Below, piece after piece: positions 1-9,883 of a DNA stretch of 64,000 nt. The DNA lies in the NCBI RefSeq assembly GCF_029873635.1, contig NC_080418.1, positions 14,053,562 through 14,117,561 of the forward strand, read 5' to 3'. The DNA comes from Malania oleifera. Its lineage: Eukaryota > Streptophyta > Magnoliopsida > Santalales > Ximeniaceae. Position 1 is the first letter of the stretch; every line of letters starts with the position of its first letter. Both the position numbers and the translations under genes were made by a program. The notes under the pieces are model-generated. The model did no database searches. It worked only from the letters and a program-made list of their open reading frames with translations, and was not told where the DNA came from.

Positions 1-2373
1 AGTACTTGAATCGGTTCGTGGTGATGTTTATTGATGACATTCTAGTATACTCGAGGAGTACGGAAGAGCGTGTGGGTCATTTGAGGTTAGTGCTACAGAG
101 ATTGCGAGAAAAGAAGTTGTACGCTAAGCTGACGAAGTGTGAGTTCTGGTTGAATTAGGTCGCGTTCTTAGGCCATGTGGTGTCTGAGGGCAGTATCTCT
201 GTTGATTCTAGCAAGATCGAAGCTGTGGTTGACTGGATTAGACCGAAAAGTGTATAGGAGGTTCGGTATTTTCTGGGACTGGCGGGTTAGTATCGTCGGT
301 TCGTAGAGGGTTTCTCTAAACTGTCTGGACCTCTGACACGATTAACCAGGAAGGGAGTTCAGTTTGAGTGGACTAGTGATTACGAGCAGTGCTTTCAGGA
401 GTTGAAGCACCTGCTGATTACTGCTCTAGTGTTGACTATTCCCTCGGGGGATGGTGGATATGTGATTTATAGCGACACGTCTCTGAAGGGTTTGGGATGT
501 GTGCTTATGTAGCAGGGTAAGGTAGTGGCGTATGCTTCTCGATAATTGAAATAATATGAGAAGAATTACCTTATGCATGATCTAGAGTTAGTTGCCATGG
601 TATATGCACTGAAGATCTGGCGACACTATCTGTACAGGGTGCAGTATGAGATCTTCACGGACCACAAAAGCCTCAGGTACTTTTTCACGCAGAAGGAGCT
701 AAATATGAGGCAGAGGTGGTGGCTAGAGTTGATCAAGAACTACGATTGCACGATTAGTTACCATCCAGGAAAGGCTAACGTGGTAGCTGATGCATTGAGT
801 CGTAAGTCAGAACATGCAATAGTATCTACAGTTGTAGCTCAGCATCATATCAGATGGGATCTGGAAAGCCTTGGCGTGGAGTTGGTGTCTGGTGATCATC
901 AGGCTTTCATTACTAGCTTGGTGATTCAACCGACTTTGTTTGAACGTATTAAGGTTGCACAGGCTAGTGATGCGGAGTTAGTTGGGATTGTAGAGAAAGT
1001 ACAGCAGGGTTTGGCTGCGGATTTTAACATCTCTGACAGAGGTGTGTTGAAGTTTGGGACTAGGCTATGTGTTCCAAACAATGAGGAGATTAGAAAGACG
1101 ATTCTGGAGGAAGCGCATCATTCTTTGTATATGGTACATCCGGGTAGTACGAAGATGTATCGGGATTTGCGCGAGTCCTTCTAGTGGAGTGATATGAAGA
1201 GGGATATTGCCCAGTTTGTGGAGCAGTGTCTAACGTGTCAACAGATGAAAACTGAACATTAGAGGCCGGCAGGGCCGTTGCAGCCTTTGCCTATTTCGGT
1301 GTGGAAATGGGAGCATATTTCCATGGATTTTGTTACGGGATTACCGATAATGCTTCACAGGCAGAATGCTATTTGGGTAATTGTGGACAGGTTGACGAAA
1401 TCTGCTCACTTTATATTGATGAAGGTTAGCTATCCTTTGAGTAGACTAGCTGAGATGTACTTGCGTAAGATTGTAAGAATGCACGGGGTACTAGTATCCA
1501 TTGTTTCGGATCGGGATATGAGGTTTACTTCTTGATTTTGGAAGAGCTTGTAGGAAGCATTGGGCACGAAGCTTACTTTCAGTACAACGTTCCACCCCCA
1601 AATTTGTTGGACAGTCGGAGAGGACGATACAGATCTTGGAGAATATGTTACGGGCTTGTGTATTGGACTTCGGTGGTAGTTGGATTCAATTTCTGCCACT
1701 GGTGGAGTTTGCCTATAACAACAGCTTCCAGGCTAGTATAGGGATGGCACCGTTCGAGGCTTTGTATGGTCGGAGGTGTCTATCTCCTTTGTATTGGGAT
1801 GAGGTCGGTGAACGTCAGGTTTTAGGACTTGAACTTGTGCAACAGGCGTCTGAGAAGGTGGGTTTAATCTGAGAGAGGATTAGATCAGCTCAGAGTCGGC
1901 AGAAGAGTTACGCAGATGTTCGCCACCGTGAGTTAGAGTTCGAAGTGGGAGGTAAGGTTTTTCTACGTATCGGTCCGATGAAAGGGGTGATGAGATTCGG
2001 CAGGAAGGGCAAGTTGAGCCCGAGGTATATCGGACCATTCGAGGTACTTGAGCGAGTAGGTCCGGTAGCCTATAGAGTTGCATTACCTCAAGCACTTTCG
2101 AGGGTCCATGATGCGTTTCACGTCTCCATGTTGAGGAGGTACGTGTTGGATCCTTCACATGTTATCAGTTACGATGAGTTGGGGCTTGAGGATACTTTAG
2201 CATATGAGGAGATATCGATTCAGGTTCAGAAGCTCCGTACCAAAGAGATACCGTTAGTGAAGGTATTGTCGCGAAACCACGAGGTAGAGGAGGCTTCTTG
2301 GGAACTAGAAATGGAGATACACTGGAAGTATCCACAGTTGTTTGAGTACTATTTTGATAGCAGGGTAGTATGA
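1..2373 (+). pseudogene. Gy1 pol remnant (RT, RNase H, integrase, chromodomain), Ty3/gypsy chromovirus
   Basis: 3' two-thirds of a chromovirus polyprotein, entering the window inside reverse transcriptase. Visible in order: the RT active-site region with FIDD (about 27-40), RT thumb to about 430, RNase H (about 430-800, ending near [16 protein letters not shown]), an H2C2 zinc-binding region (about 1110-1260), integrase core (1278-1850, MDFVTGLP and [10 protein letters not shown]) and a C-terminal chromodomain ending in the stop at 2371-2373. The frame is broken by TAG at 156, 255, 288, 510, 1182, 1260 and 1551, TAA at 543 and 552, TGA at 1533 and 1870, and a frameshift near 1605. Four of these stops fall where sister copies in the window have CAG or CAA. 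The product would be inactive. Clade (Tekay/Del-like) is inferred from the integrase and chromodomain text. Confidence 0.93.
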
Positions 2374-2499
2374 GTATGTATGTATGTAATACTCTGTTAT
2401 CGTATGGTATTAGTGGTTAGTCTTTGGGTGGGTCTTGATGTATTGTGAACTCCCGAGACTTTGTATGTATGTAACCACGGTTTTCCTCCACCATAAGGG

Positions 2500-2795
2500 A
2501 GGGAATGTATGTATGTATCATGATGGGGCTGCGTATAAATGGCCGCCGTGTTCGTAGAGTATGTATGTATCGTGACAGTTGGGTATCATGGCCGTCGTAT
2601 TCTCTAGAGTGTGTATGTATGTATTGTAACGGAGCTGCGTATAAATGGCCGTTGTTTCCTCTAGAGAATGTATGTATGGATGGTGACTGCTTGATATCAG
2701 TATGTATGTATTGTGACAGCTTGGTATCCTCTAGAGTACGTATGTGTCTATCGTGACAGTTTGGTTTCTCTTTAGAGTGAGTATGTATGTAGTAG
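2500..2795 (+). repeat. Minisatellite in the Gy1 3' leader
   Basis: Degenerate tandem units of roughly 30 and 65 bp. Each opens with TATGTATGTAT, continues with GTGACAG or GTAACGGAG, and closes with CTCTAGAG. A longer variant adds GCGTATAAATGGCCG (2530s and 2640s). It lies between the pol stop and the polypurine tract, so it is untranslated retrotransposon sequence. Apparent open frames across it, including a 176-codon frame on the minus strand, come from the repeat period and are not genes. The rest of 2374-2860 is AT-rich leader without a gene. Confidence 0.8.
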
Positions 2796-2825
2796 TATGA
2801 ATGTGTATTGTAATGAGAGATGGCA

Positions 2826-2860
2826 AATTTCGAGGACGAAATTTTGTAATGAGGGGTGAT
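2826..2860 (+). promoter_or_regulatory. Pre-LTR hairpin and polypurine tract of Gy1
   Basis: The hairpin AATTTCGAGGACGAAATT (2826-2843: 7-bp stem, AGGA loop) is followed by a purine-rich GAGGGGTGAT (2851-2860) directly before the LTR start TGTAAG. The polypurine tract is the expected plus-strand DNA primer in reverse transcription. The hairpin recurs at the same place in four other elements here. Confidence 0.75.
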
Positions 2861-4917
2861 TGTAAGAACTCGAAAAATATAAAAGGAATTTCTGCAGATT
2901 TCGTCGATGAAGCCAGATTTCGTCGACGAAGGAAGTAGACTTTTCATTGACGAAATTCAGAGGTTCGTCGACGAAGAGAAGCCGAGAGGTCTGGAAATTT
3001 TAAATATTAGACTTCGTCAACGAGGCTGCCAACATCCGTGACGAAATCCTTGATTTTTCTTTGACGAAGGTACTTTTCGTCGACGAAAACCAGGCGGGTC
3101 AAAGGCTTATAAAGGGGATATTTGGGTTTTCTTCTTCACTAAGTTTCTCTCTCTCTCTCTCTCTAAACTCTCTCTCTCTAGATTTCCTCGCCGGTCGTTA
3201 ATAGAATCGAAAATCTGAGGTTACCACGAGGATCGTGGAGGGATTCTCTACAACTTCTGTGGATCAGAATCTTGGTTCAAGCGTTTTCGGGTTTCGGGCC
3301 AAAATCGAGGTAAGGCTCGGTTTTCATTTCTGATTCAGTGTATGTATAGTAGTATGGATTGTAAGCATGTTTAGTACTGTGATTTGTAGATTTCGGAGTC
3401 TCAGTTCGTAGTTTTGAGGGCCGTAGAGTTTGTGGTTTGGTTTCGGGTTGAGGTAAGGGGATTCTGTTTATATCAGTTCATTTTCAAAATCAGGATTGGT
3501 AAGCCTGTAGGCTACGATCGTATGTATGTTTTGACTACTTATTTGGGGAAATCTATCAGGTAAAAACACGAGATTTTCGGGTTACAGTTTTTGGAAAAAT
3601 TGGGGGTTTCGGGTGTCATCTCTTATTTGATTGGGAAATCGTTTATGTTGTTTAAACTGTATTATTGAGGTGACCGTAATCCATATTTGCATAAATTGTA
3701 TACTTGAATTTGTAAATGATGGGATTTGCCGTAAACCAAATAAGTGTGGTATGTGTCTATGTTTGTAAATGTTCCAGATTTTTGTGAAAAACAGCTATGT
3801 GGCGGTTTATTATCGTATGGTGAAATGTATAGGAACGTGAGTTCCAAAGTGATTCCAGGTTTTGTGAAAACCGGCTAGGGGCGGCTAACTACCGTATGCC
3901 GTAATAGTTAGGGGCGGCTAACTACCGTGCGTTGTGCCCTGTAACGGTTAACTACCGTGGGCAAGAGTGTCCGGATCTATATCTGGGGTGCGAAATAATA
4001 CCGAGAGTGGCTGGCTTTATATCCAGGGTGCGAAATATCACCGGTATGATTCGGCTAGTCACCGAATGTAGCAATGAACCACAGTGAGCCTAGGTTGACA
4101 CAGTGTAGTTTGCGCATGGTAACATAATCGGGGTTAGACCAGGTGACCTTGTGTAGTTGCATATGTAGCAATGGATTCACTATTGGGCCTGAGTCGGAAA
4201 CCTTCGTAGTTTAATGTGTTGGAACGTAACCGCTATGAGACTAGGTAACTTGTGCAGTTGTGAGTAGTGTGACGACACTGACCATATGTATGTATGTATG
4301 TATTTGAGTATCCTATGAACTGGAATGGATTTTTTGGAAATACTGGAACTGTATGGAATTGTATGGAAATGTATGGAACTTGTTTTGAAACTGTACGTAT
4401 GTGTTTCAAACTGTATCGTATGTATGTGTTATGAAGTATGAAAATGACATTAGTATGCCACACACTGATATAACCTGTTTTCTCCCTTACTGAGAGGTGT
4501 CTCACCCTAAATATATACAAATGTTTTTCAGGTCCTTCGGGTAGCCAAAACTAGCATCCTAGCATCCGGAAGCAGGGGGTGTGTTTAGCTATTGTTGGTA
4601 TCTGATAGGTACGAATTTTGTAACTGGGTTGTCCTGATGGATTTTGTAGACACCCGTGGTATGTATGGTATTTGTAGGTATGTTTAACCTTGTATGGTAT
4701 AGACTCTGGTATGGTACAGTTTGATGTAAAGAAAGACCGTATTTCGCTGCATATATTGATGAGTATGGACATGTGTATGTATGTATATAGGGCATCCGTT
4801 ACCCCACGGGGTTGGACCCTCTTGTATGTGGTATCATGTATATTTTATATTGATACAGAGACAGGTTAGGTTACTTAATTCACCCCTGAGTCCCATTTCA
4901 GGGTTCGGGGCATGACA
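2861..4917 (+). mobile_element. Gy1 3' LTR (2,057 bp)
   Basis: Starts TGTAAGAACTCG directly after the polypurine tract and ends GGGGCATGACA. The same terminus occurs, reversed, in the Gy6 5' LTR, so Gy1 and Gy6 are one family. Order inside: a U3 array of TTCGTCGACGAA-type palindromes (about 2895-3090), TATAAA at 3108, CT-rich tracts (3139-3180), a minisatellite based on GGGCGGCTAACTACCGT (about 3855-3965), and the conserved TTACTGAGAGGTGTCTCACC block (4486-4507). The expected 5-bp target duplication would be CCGAT at 4918-4922. Its left partner lies outside the window. Confidence 0.9.
3108..3180 (+). promoter_or_regulatory. Gy1 LTR core promoter: TATA box and CT tract
   Basis: TATAAA at 3108-3113 is followed after about 25 bp by (CT)n tracts at 3139-3180. 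The same TATA-then-CT layout is seen in the other gypsy LTRs here, so this is the probable start region of the retrotransposon RNA. The function is inferred from position. Confidence 0.6.
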
Positions 4918-5322
4918 CCGATCGTCGATTTAGCGACAGATTTAAAGTGAAATTGAGAAATTAAGAAAAAATTGCCTTATCCCAGGAATAGTGCCTAAGC
5001 TGCTCTAACGACAAATCCGTTCCAGTAGAAATGTTGGTGGTGGAATTAGAAATCTAATGGTACCTTCCGTATCCTGATCCGCCGCAAATCCGTCGAGAAA
5101 TTGAGAGAGAGAGAGAGAAAGATGGAGGGAGGCTGGGATGATAGCACACAGGATGTTAGGGGGGGCGTGAGTCTTTGGATCTCTTGAAGTTATCTTCAGG
5201 AGGTTTTCTTATATATATATAAATATAATATAATATTATTTAATTAATAATAATAAATAAATAAATATTAATTAAATTATTTTTTAAAATTTTAATATAA
5301 TTTAATTATTTACTTATTTATT

Positions 5323-5356
<34 letters not shown>

Positions 5357-5378
5357 ATTTTTTTTTTGGATCACTACA
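4918..5378 (-). mobile_element. Truncated reverse LTR inserted in Gy2 reverse transcriptase
   Basis: On the minus strand it begins TGTAGTGATCC at 5378, right where the Gy2 reverse-transcriptase text breaks off, and runs to 4918, where the Gy1 LTR begins. It carries the A/T-rich tract (about 5205-5367), a GA tract (5103-5120) and a segment similar to the Gy4 LTR near 14510-14590 (GGTGGTGGA context). Gy1 probably inserted into this LTR, so the remainder should lie upstream of the window. Confidence 0.7.
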
Positions 5379-6210
5379 TGTATATCCTAAAGCTAATCAA
5401 ATAAATCATCTATACGGGGTAAGGATATCTAATCTTAATGGTTACCTTGTTTATTTCTCTGTAATCTATGCACATCCTCATAGACCCGTCTTTTTTCTTT
5501 ACAAATAGTACTGGTGCTCCCCAGGGCGATATGCAAGGTCTGATAAACCCTTTATTCAATAGATCCTGCAACTAGTCCTTTAATTCTCCCAATTTAGCTG
5601 GAGTCATACGGTAAGGAGCCCTGAAAATTGGCACCGTTCCTGGAATTAAATCTATAACAAAATCTACCTCGCAATCGGGAGGCAACCCAGGTAGCTCTTC
5701 TGGAAAAACATATGAAAATTCCTTTACCACTAGTGTATTGTCAAGTTTCAATTCATTTTCCGACACCTCCTTTACATAAGCCATAAACCCCTGACATTCG
5801 TCCAGGAGCAGTATGCTTGCCTGCATGGCTGACACTAATTGTGGTGAGACACGCACATGTGAACCAACAAATCTGTATTCTTGCTTACCATGGGGTCTAA
5901 AAATTACTTTTTTATGATGACAATCAATACTGGCGTGATTAGCTGCCAGCTAATCCATACCTAGCATTACATCAAATCTCTGTATGTCTAATATCATAAG
6001 GTCAACTGGTAACTTTCTCTTGAATGGCCACTGAAAAATTCCTAAGTACCTTCCTACATCTCACAGTAGATCAAGTCGGCATGGCTACACCTAACTCAAC
6101 ATCTAACAACCGTGCTTCAATCCCAGCTAACTTAGCATACCCCGATGAGACTAAAGAATGAGTGGCACCTGTGTCAAATAAAACAACAGCTTGATACGGA
6201 AAAGCGGTAA
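5379..6210 (-). pseudogene. Gy2 protease and reverse transcriptase, 5' part (Ty3/gypsy)
   Basis: Continuation of the Gy2 coding region on the far side of solo LTR A. On the minus strand from 6210: an aspartic protease with an apparently intact DTGATHSLVS active site (about 6190-6150), a degraded linker with stops, then the start of RT from about 5856 (CEVDFVIDL, the PYRMTPAKL motif, [13 protein letters not shown]). The text ends near 5380, before the catalytic FIDD box, where the reverse LTR 4918-5378 interrupts it. Several stops and frame changes make it non-functional. Confidence 0.88.
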
Positions 6211-7204
6211 TGTAACAACTCAGGAAATTTTAACCTATTTGAAAAAATAAGGAAGATAGAAGGGAAGGAAGAATAAGTTTGTAAAGGTGGTAGCAAACAT
6301 TCGTCGAAGAACAAACTGGTCTCATCGACGAGTGTTCTGTCTTGACTCATCGACTAAGGCATGTGTCTCGTTGACGAGGAATTACAGAGAGAGGTTTTTA
6401 CATGACTGAAATTCGTTGATGAGTTGCTGTTTCGTCGCCGAACTATGTACTAGGACTCGTCGATGAGTCCACGTGTCTTGTCAACGAATCCCTACGTATA
6501 AATAGTGGTTTCTTTCATTTCTGCGTGAAATTTCCTGCATGTCCTCTCTCTCTCTCTCTTTAGAAATTCGGCCCTACTACCTTCGCTCTTCGATTCCAGG
6601 CCGAATTTAACTCGGTTCAACGATCGGAAGCTACATAAGAATCGTGGGAAGATTCTCTGCAATATAGGCGGAGTGGATCTTCGATTTGAGAAGTTTGGGA
6701 AACATCCCAAAACTAGAGTAAGTGAGTTATATTGGAATTTCCTTAGCAAATATTGTCATTTGGAGCCTAGGAAGTATTAAATGGGTGTTTTACTAAGATT
6801 TGAGGAATTTGGAACTTTGGATTACAGGGTCCCGTTTTGTTGATTTTGGGTCGAATATCGAGGAATAGGTAAGGGGAAATATTTTATAATGACTTTTTAA
6901 TAATTTTAAACGACTAGTTTCGAGTATGAATTTCTATATATATAGGTATACTTTTCGAAACCTTGTTGGTATTGAAAATGTTGCTTTTAGATAGATAAAT
7001 TATATTGGGAAAAATCGTGTGGTTGAAACTATTTTTGATGATTAAATGATTGTGGATAATGTGGAATGAAGAATTATTGAGAAAGCAAATGTTGTTTGAT
7101 TGTGAATTCTGGCTGATTGAATATGCTGATGTGGTGTATATTGTGGTAGAATCATGGATATGTTGAATGGTTGGTTCCTGTTGATTTGGGTTGTGGTTCA
7201 TGTA

Positions 7205-7350
7205 AATTACGATATAGCGTTGGCAGTGGTATGAGGAGGTCATTATATCATACCTGATATAACCTTTATATAACATTGGCAGTGGTATGAGGAGGTCGTT
7301 ATATGGACGTTTATATTGGGAGGTAAACATTGGCAGTGGTATGAGGAAGT
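7205..7350 (+). repeat. Three-copy repeat in solo LTR A
   Basis: Three copies of TTGGCAGTGGTATGAGGA, each followed by GGTCRTTATAT or a variant (starts near 7219, 7276 and 7330). The Gy7 LTR has the same three copies near 33415, 33470 and 33525, so the array predates the split of the two LTRs. Confidence 0.75.
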
Positions 7351-7399
7351 TGTTTACCTATTTACTATGAACGGAGTGTTGTTTTGTATCTTGTGTGGT

Positions 7400-7570
7400 T
7401 TGATTAGTCCTGTGTGGACATTTATGTTGTGGTTTGATTAGTCCTGTGTGCACCGGTCATGTGTGGACATTTATGCTGTGGATATGCATGATGTATGTGA
7501 TGTGGTCTTGTGTGGACGAATATATGATATGTGAATGTAGACCCTGTGTGGGTAATATTGAAAACTGTAT
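7400..7570 (+). repeat. Short TCCTGTGTGGAC repeats in solo LTR A
   Basis: Degenerate direct repeats of TCCTGTGTGGAC and TCTTGTGTGGAC, scattered with ATGTATG spacers. The Gy7 LTR has the corresponding set at 33610-33840 with a different copy number. Confidence 0.65.
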
Positions 7571-7689
7571 GAATATCCTATGTGGATTGATTGTGATATA
7601 GGTGTATGTGTGAAAATCTATGAAGCAATTGTGATTGGCTATGTGTAACTTTAATTAATTAAGTATTTATGGTAAAGTAGATTACTCCA

Positions 7690-7915
7690 TCCGATGACTT
7701 GCTGAGAAAGGCAAGTACTCTGGTAATTATATGTGGATACCAGAGTAGAGGGAAGCCACTTATATGGGTGCATGATCTTCCCTATTTTTGGTGTCTTTAC
7801 CTGGATACATAACTCGAGAGCTTACTGAGAAAGGTGAGTGCCCTGGTGTTAGCACTAAACCAGAGGGAAACTACTTGTATGGGCGGGTAGATTTCTTTAT
7901 TCTCGAGAATTACTA
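7690..7915 (+). repeat. Two-copy ~115-bp repeat in solo LTR A
   Basis: Two diverged direct copies containing CTTGCTGAGAAAGGCAAGT / CTTACTGAGAAAGGTGAGT, then a CCAGAG box, then a GGGAARC..TATGGG box. The counterpart in the Gy7 LTR is at 33905-34125. Solo LTR B has a related single copy at 28265-28385. Confidence 0.65.
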
Positions 7916-8407
7916 GTAAAATATTGATGATTGTGGGTATGTGATTGGTTGGTAAAGACGTTGACCCTGTGTGATTATGGGCACGATATTTGGGCTAGTT
8001 ATGGATTGTGGGTACACTTTGGATCGGTATTTTAATTGTATAGTAAACACTTCAGCCACACATTGTTATAAACTGTTTCTTCCTTACTGAGAGGTGTCTC
8101 ACCCCGTTATATGTTAAATCTTTTCAGGTTATCTAGGTGATCGAGCTTAGATAGATCCAGGGCAGGGTAGTTTTGTGAGTGATATTTGACCGGTTATGTT
8201 TTAGTTTATACGTTTTATTATATTTCATCCAAGTTTGTAATATGGAGAACATGGCTATATGATATAAGTTTGTTGATGTACAAATATAGAACTCTGGTAT
8301 TTTATGTTCGAGGTTACTTAATTATTTTTCGCTGTGTGAATGGTATCAGAGACGCGTGTTGGTCTCATAACACTCCGGGCCCCAAGTGGGTGGTCCAGGG
8401 CATTACA

Positions 8408-9485
8408 AGTAAAGATACCTGTAACGATGTCTCCAGTTGCCTTGATGTCTCCTAGCGTCAACGCATATACCCTCGTCGGGGCTACATTCCTATGCTAGCC
8501 TCCACAGGGTGCTTGATAACCACCCAGAATGGTTTGGGAGCGGGGGCCTGAGTTGGTGGTTCTGGGCATACTCGTGCCATGTGGTCGGGTCTTCCACAAC
8601 GATAACAAATGTCTCTCGCTTCCCGGCACTCTCCCAGATGTCTCCTCTCGCACGTTTGACACACGGGTAGGTCTGCACACCCTAATTCTCATGAGGTCTT
8701 GTCATCTACCTCTTACCTCCACTGTAACGATCTCCTCTCCATGGGCCTCGACTGGAACCAGCCTGAAAATCCTGAGGCGTGGGCCTTTTTCTCTGACTCT
8801 GAGCTGTGGTGCTTCTCTGCATGCCACTCTCAATAACCGCAGCCCTATCCACCACCTCTGCAAATGTCTGAGCCCAAAAACCAATAACCTGCTCAAATAG
8901 ATTCTGCCTCAAACCCTCTTCAAACTTTCTCATTTTTTTCTCCTCGTCCGGTGCCAAATGTGGGACAAACTGAGACAACTCAATAAATTAAGCTGCGTAT
9001 TGTGATACTGTCATCTGCCCCTGAGCTAAGTGCATGAACTCTGCTGCCTTTGTGCTCTGAACAATAGTAGGGAAATATCGCTCAAAGAACAATTCCTTGA
9101 ATCGACTCCACGTCACTAGAACAGGGTCCGGTCTTTGCTCCTCAATCAACCTCGTTGATTTCCACCAGCGTTTTGCCTCTCCTGTCAATTTGAACGTCGC
9201 AAATACTACCTTTTGTTCGTCTGTATATGGAAGCATTGCCAACATTTCCTCAATGTTTTGGACCCAATTTTCAGCCACAATTGGGTCAGCTCCTCCAGCA
9301 AAAGATGGGGGTTTCATCCGCGTAAACTATTCAATCGTGCAGCTACGCTCCCCCGAACTCTTGGCCATCTCAGCCATCACCTACTGGGTGACACTGCGTA
9401 ATACCGCATCAGTATCTCCACCTCCCATACTGGAAGGTCCTGCTCCATCACTCCTAGTATTCGTACCACTACTTCCTAGGTCCAT
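8408..9485 (-). pseudogene. Gy2 gag and start of protease region (Ty3/gypsy)
   Basis: Read leftward from ATG at 9485-9483 (MDLGSSGTN...). The capsid-like retrotransposon gag domain spans about 9317-8706, with FATFKLTGEAKRWW and WSRFKELFFERYFP. Two zinc knuckles follow (8664-8560: CQTCERRHLGEC, then CYRCGRPDHMARVC), then the linker into protease. In-frame stops (before FTRMKPPSF, and after SQYAA near 8988) and a frameshift near 8700 break it. Gag would form the virus-like particle and the knuckles would bind RNA. The same reading frame resumes at 6210 beyond solo LTR A. Confidence 0.9.
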
Positions 9486-9809
9486 CCTAAAAAGACAAGG
9501 AACACAATTTAAGGACCCTATCTCCCATACAGATCTAATTTATTTCATCTAATAAAATTCTCATATTCACGATTAACTATCCTCCCTGATCTTAATTCAA
9601 AATCAAATCTTATAACCTAGACACACGATCCGACAATAGTTTACTATGGATTTCCTGAAATCCTCACCCTAGGAGAGACACAGAAACCACCACGAAAATC
9701 TTGTACCCAGGCCACAGAAAAAACCTCAAATCCTTTCCTATACTCTGGTATTGCTTCCCAAACACTCTAAAGTCTATAGAACCTAAAAACTTAGGCTCTG
9801 ATACCAAGC
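9486..9809 (-). promoter_or_regulatory. Gy2 5' leader with tRNA primer-binding site
   Basis: On the minus strand TTGGTATCAGAGC (plus 9795-9807) lies two bases past the LTR end. It matches the complement of the initiator tRNA-Met 3' end, the minus-strand primer site. The leader runs to the gag ATG at 9485. The last bases before it are pyrimidine-rich and end TTTTTAG, resembling a 3' splice site. Confidence 0.88.
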
Positions 9810-9842
9810 TGTAACGACCTGACTTTCATGCCATTTTTTCCC

Positions 9843-9883
<41 letters not shown>

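Larger units (their letters stand above)
6211..8407 (+). mobile_element. Solo LTR A (2,197 bp) inside Gy2
   Basis: Begins TGTAACAACTCAGG, ends CCAGGGCATTACA, and is flanked by GGTAA (6206-6210) and AGTAA (8408-8412), a 5-bp target duplication with one mismatch. The Gy2 gag-protease text resumes on the other side, which confirms both borders. Inside: palindromes of the CTCGTCGACGAG type (6300-6490), TATAAAT at 6497, a CT tract (6544-6562), three repeat blocks, and the TTACTGAGAGGTGTCTCACC block (8083-8104). It is the same family as the Gy7 3' LTR (32285-34629). With no internal region, it probably arose by LTR-LTR recombination. Confidence 0.9.

Noticed and set aside
2417..2947. A 176-codon open frame on the minus strand
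   Set aside because: It spans the TATGTATGTAT minisatellite of the Gy1 3' leader and the LTR start; the apparent protein is repeat-period text (YIHT repeats).
6914..7330. A 138-codon minus-strand frame
   Set aside because: Antisense to the repeat region of solo LTR A; biased Ile/Asn/Tyr composition and no homologous frame in the Gy7 LTR.
9795..9807. tRNA gene fragments suggested by TTGGTATCAGAGC and similar sites
   Set aside because: These are primer-binding sites next to LTR ends; no cloverleaf or A/B box surrounds them.
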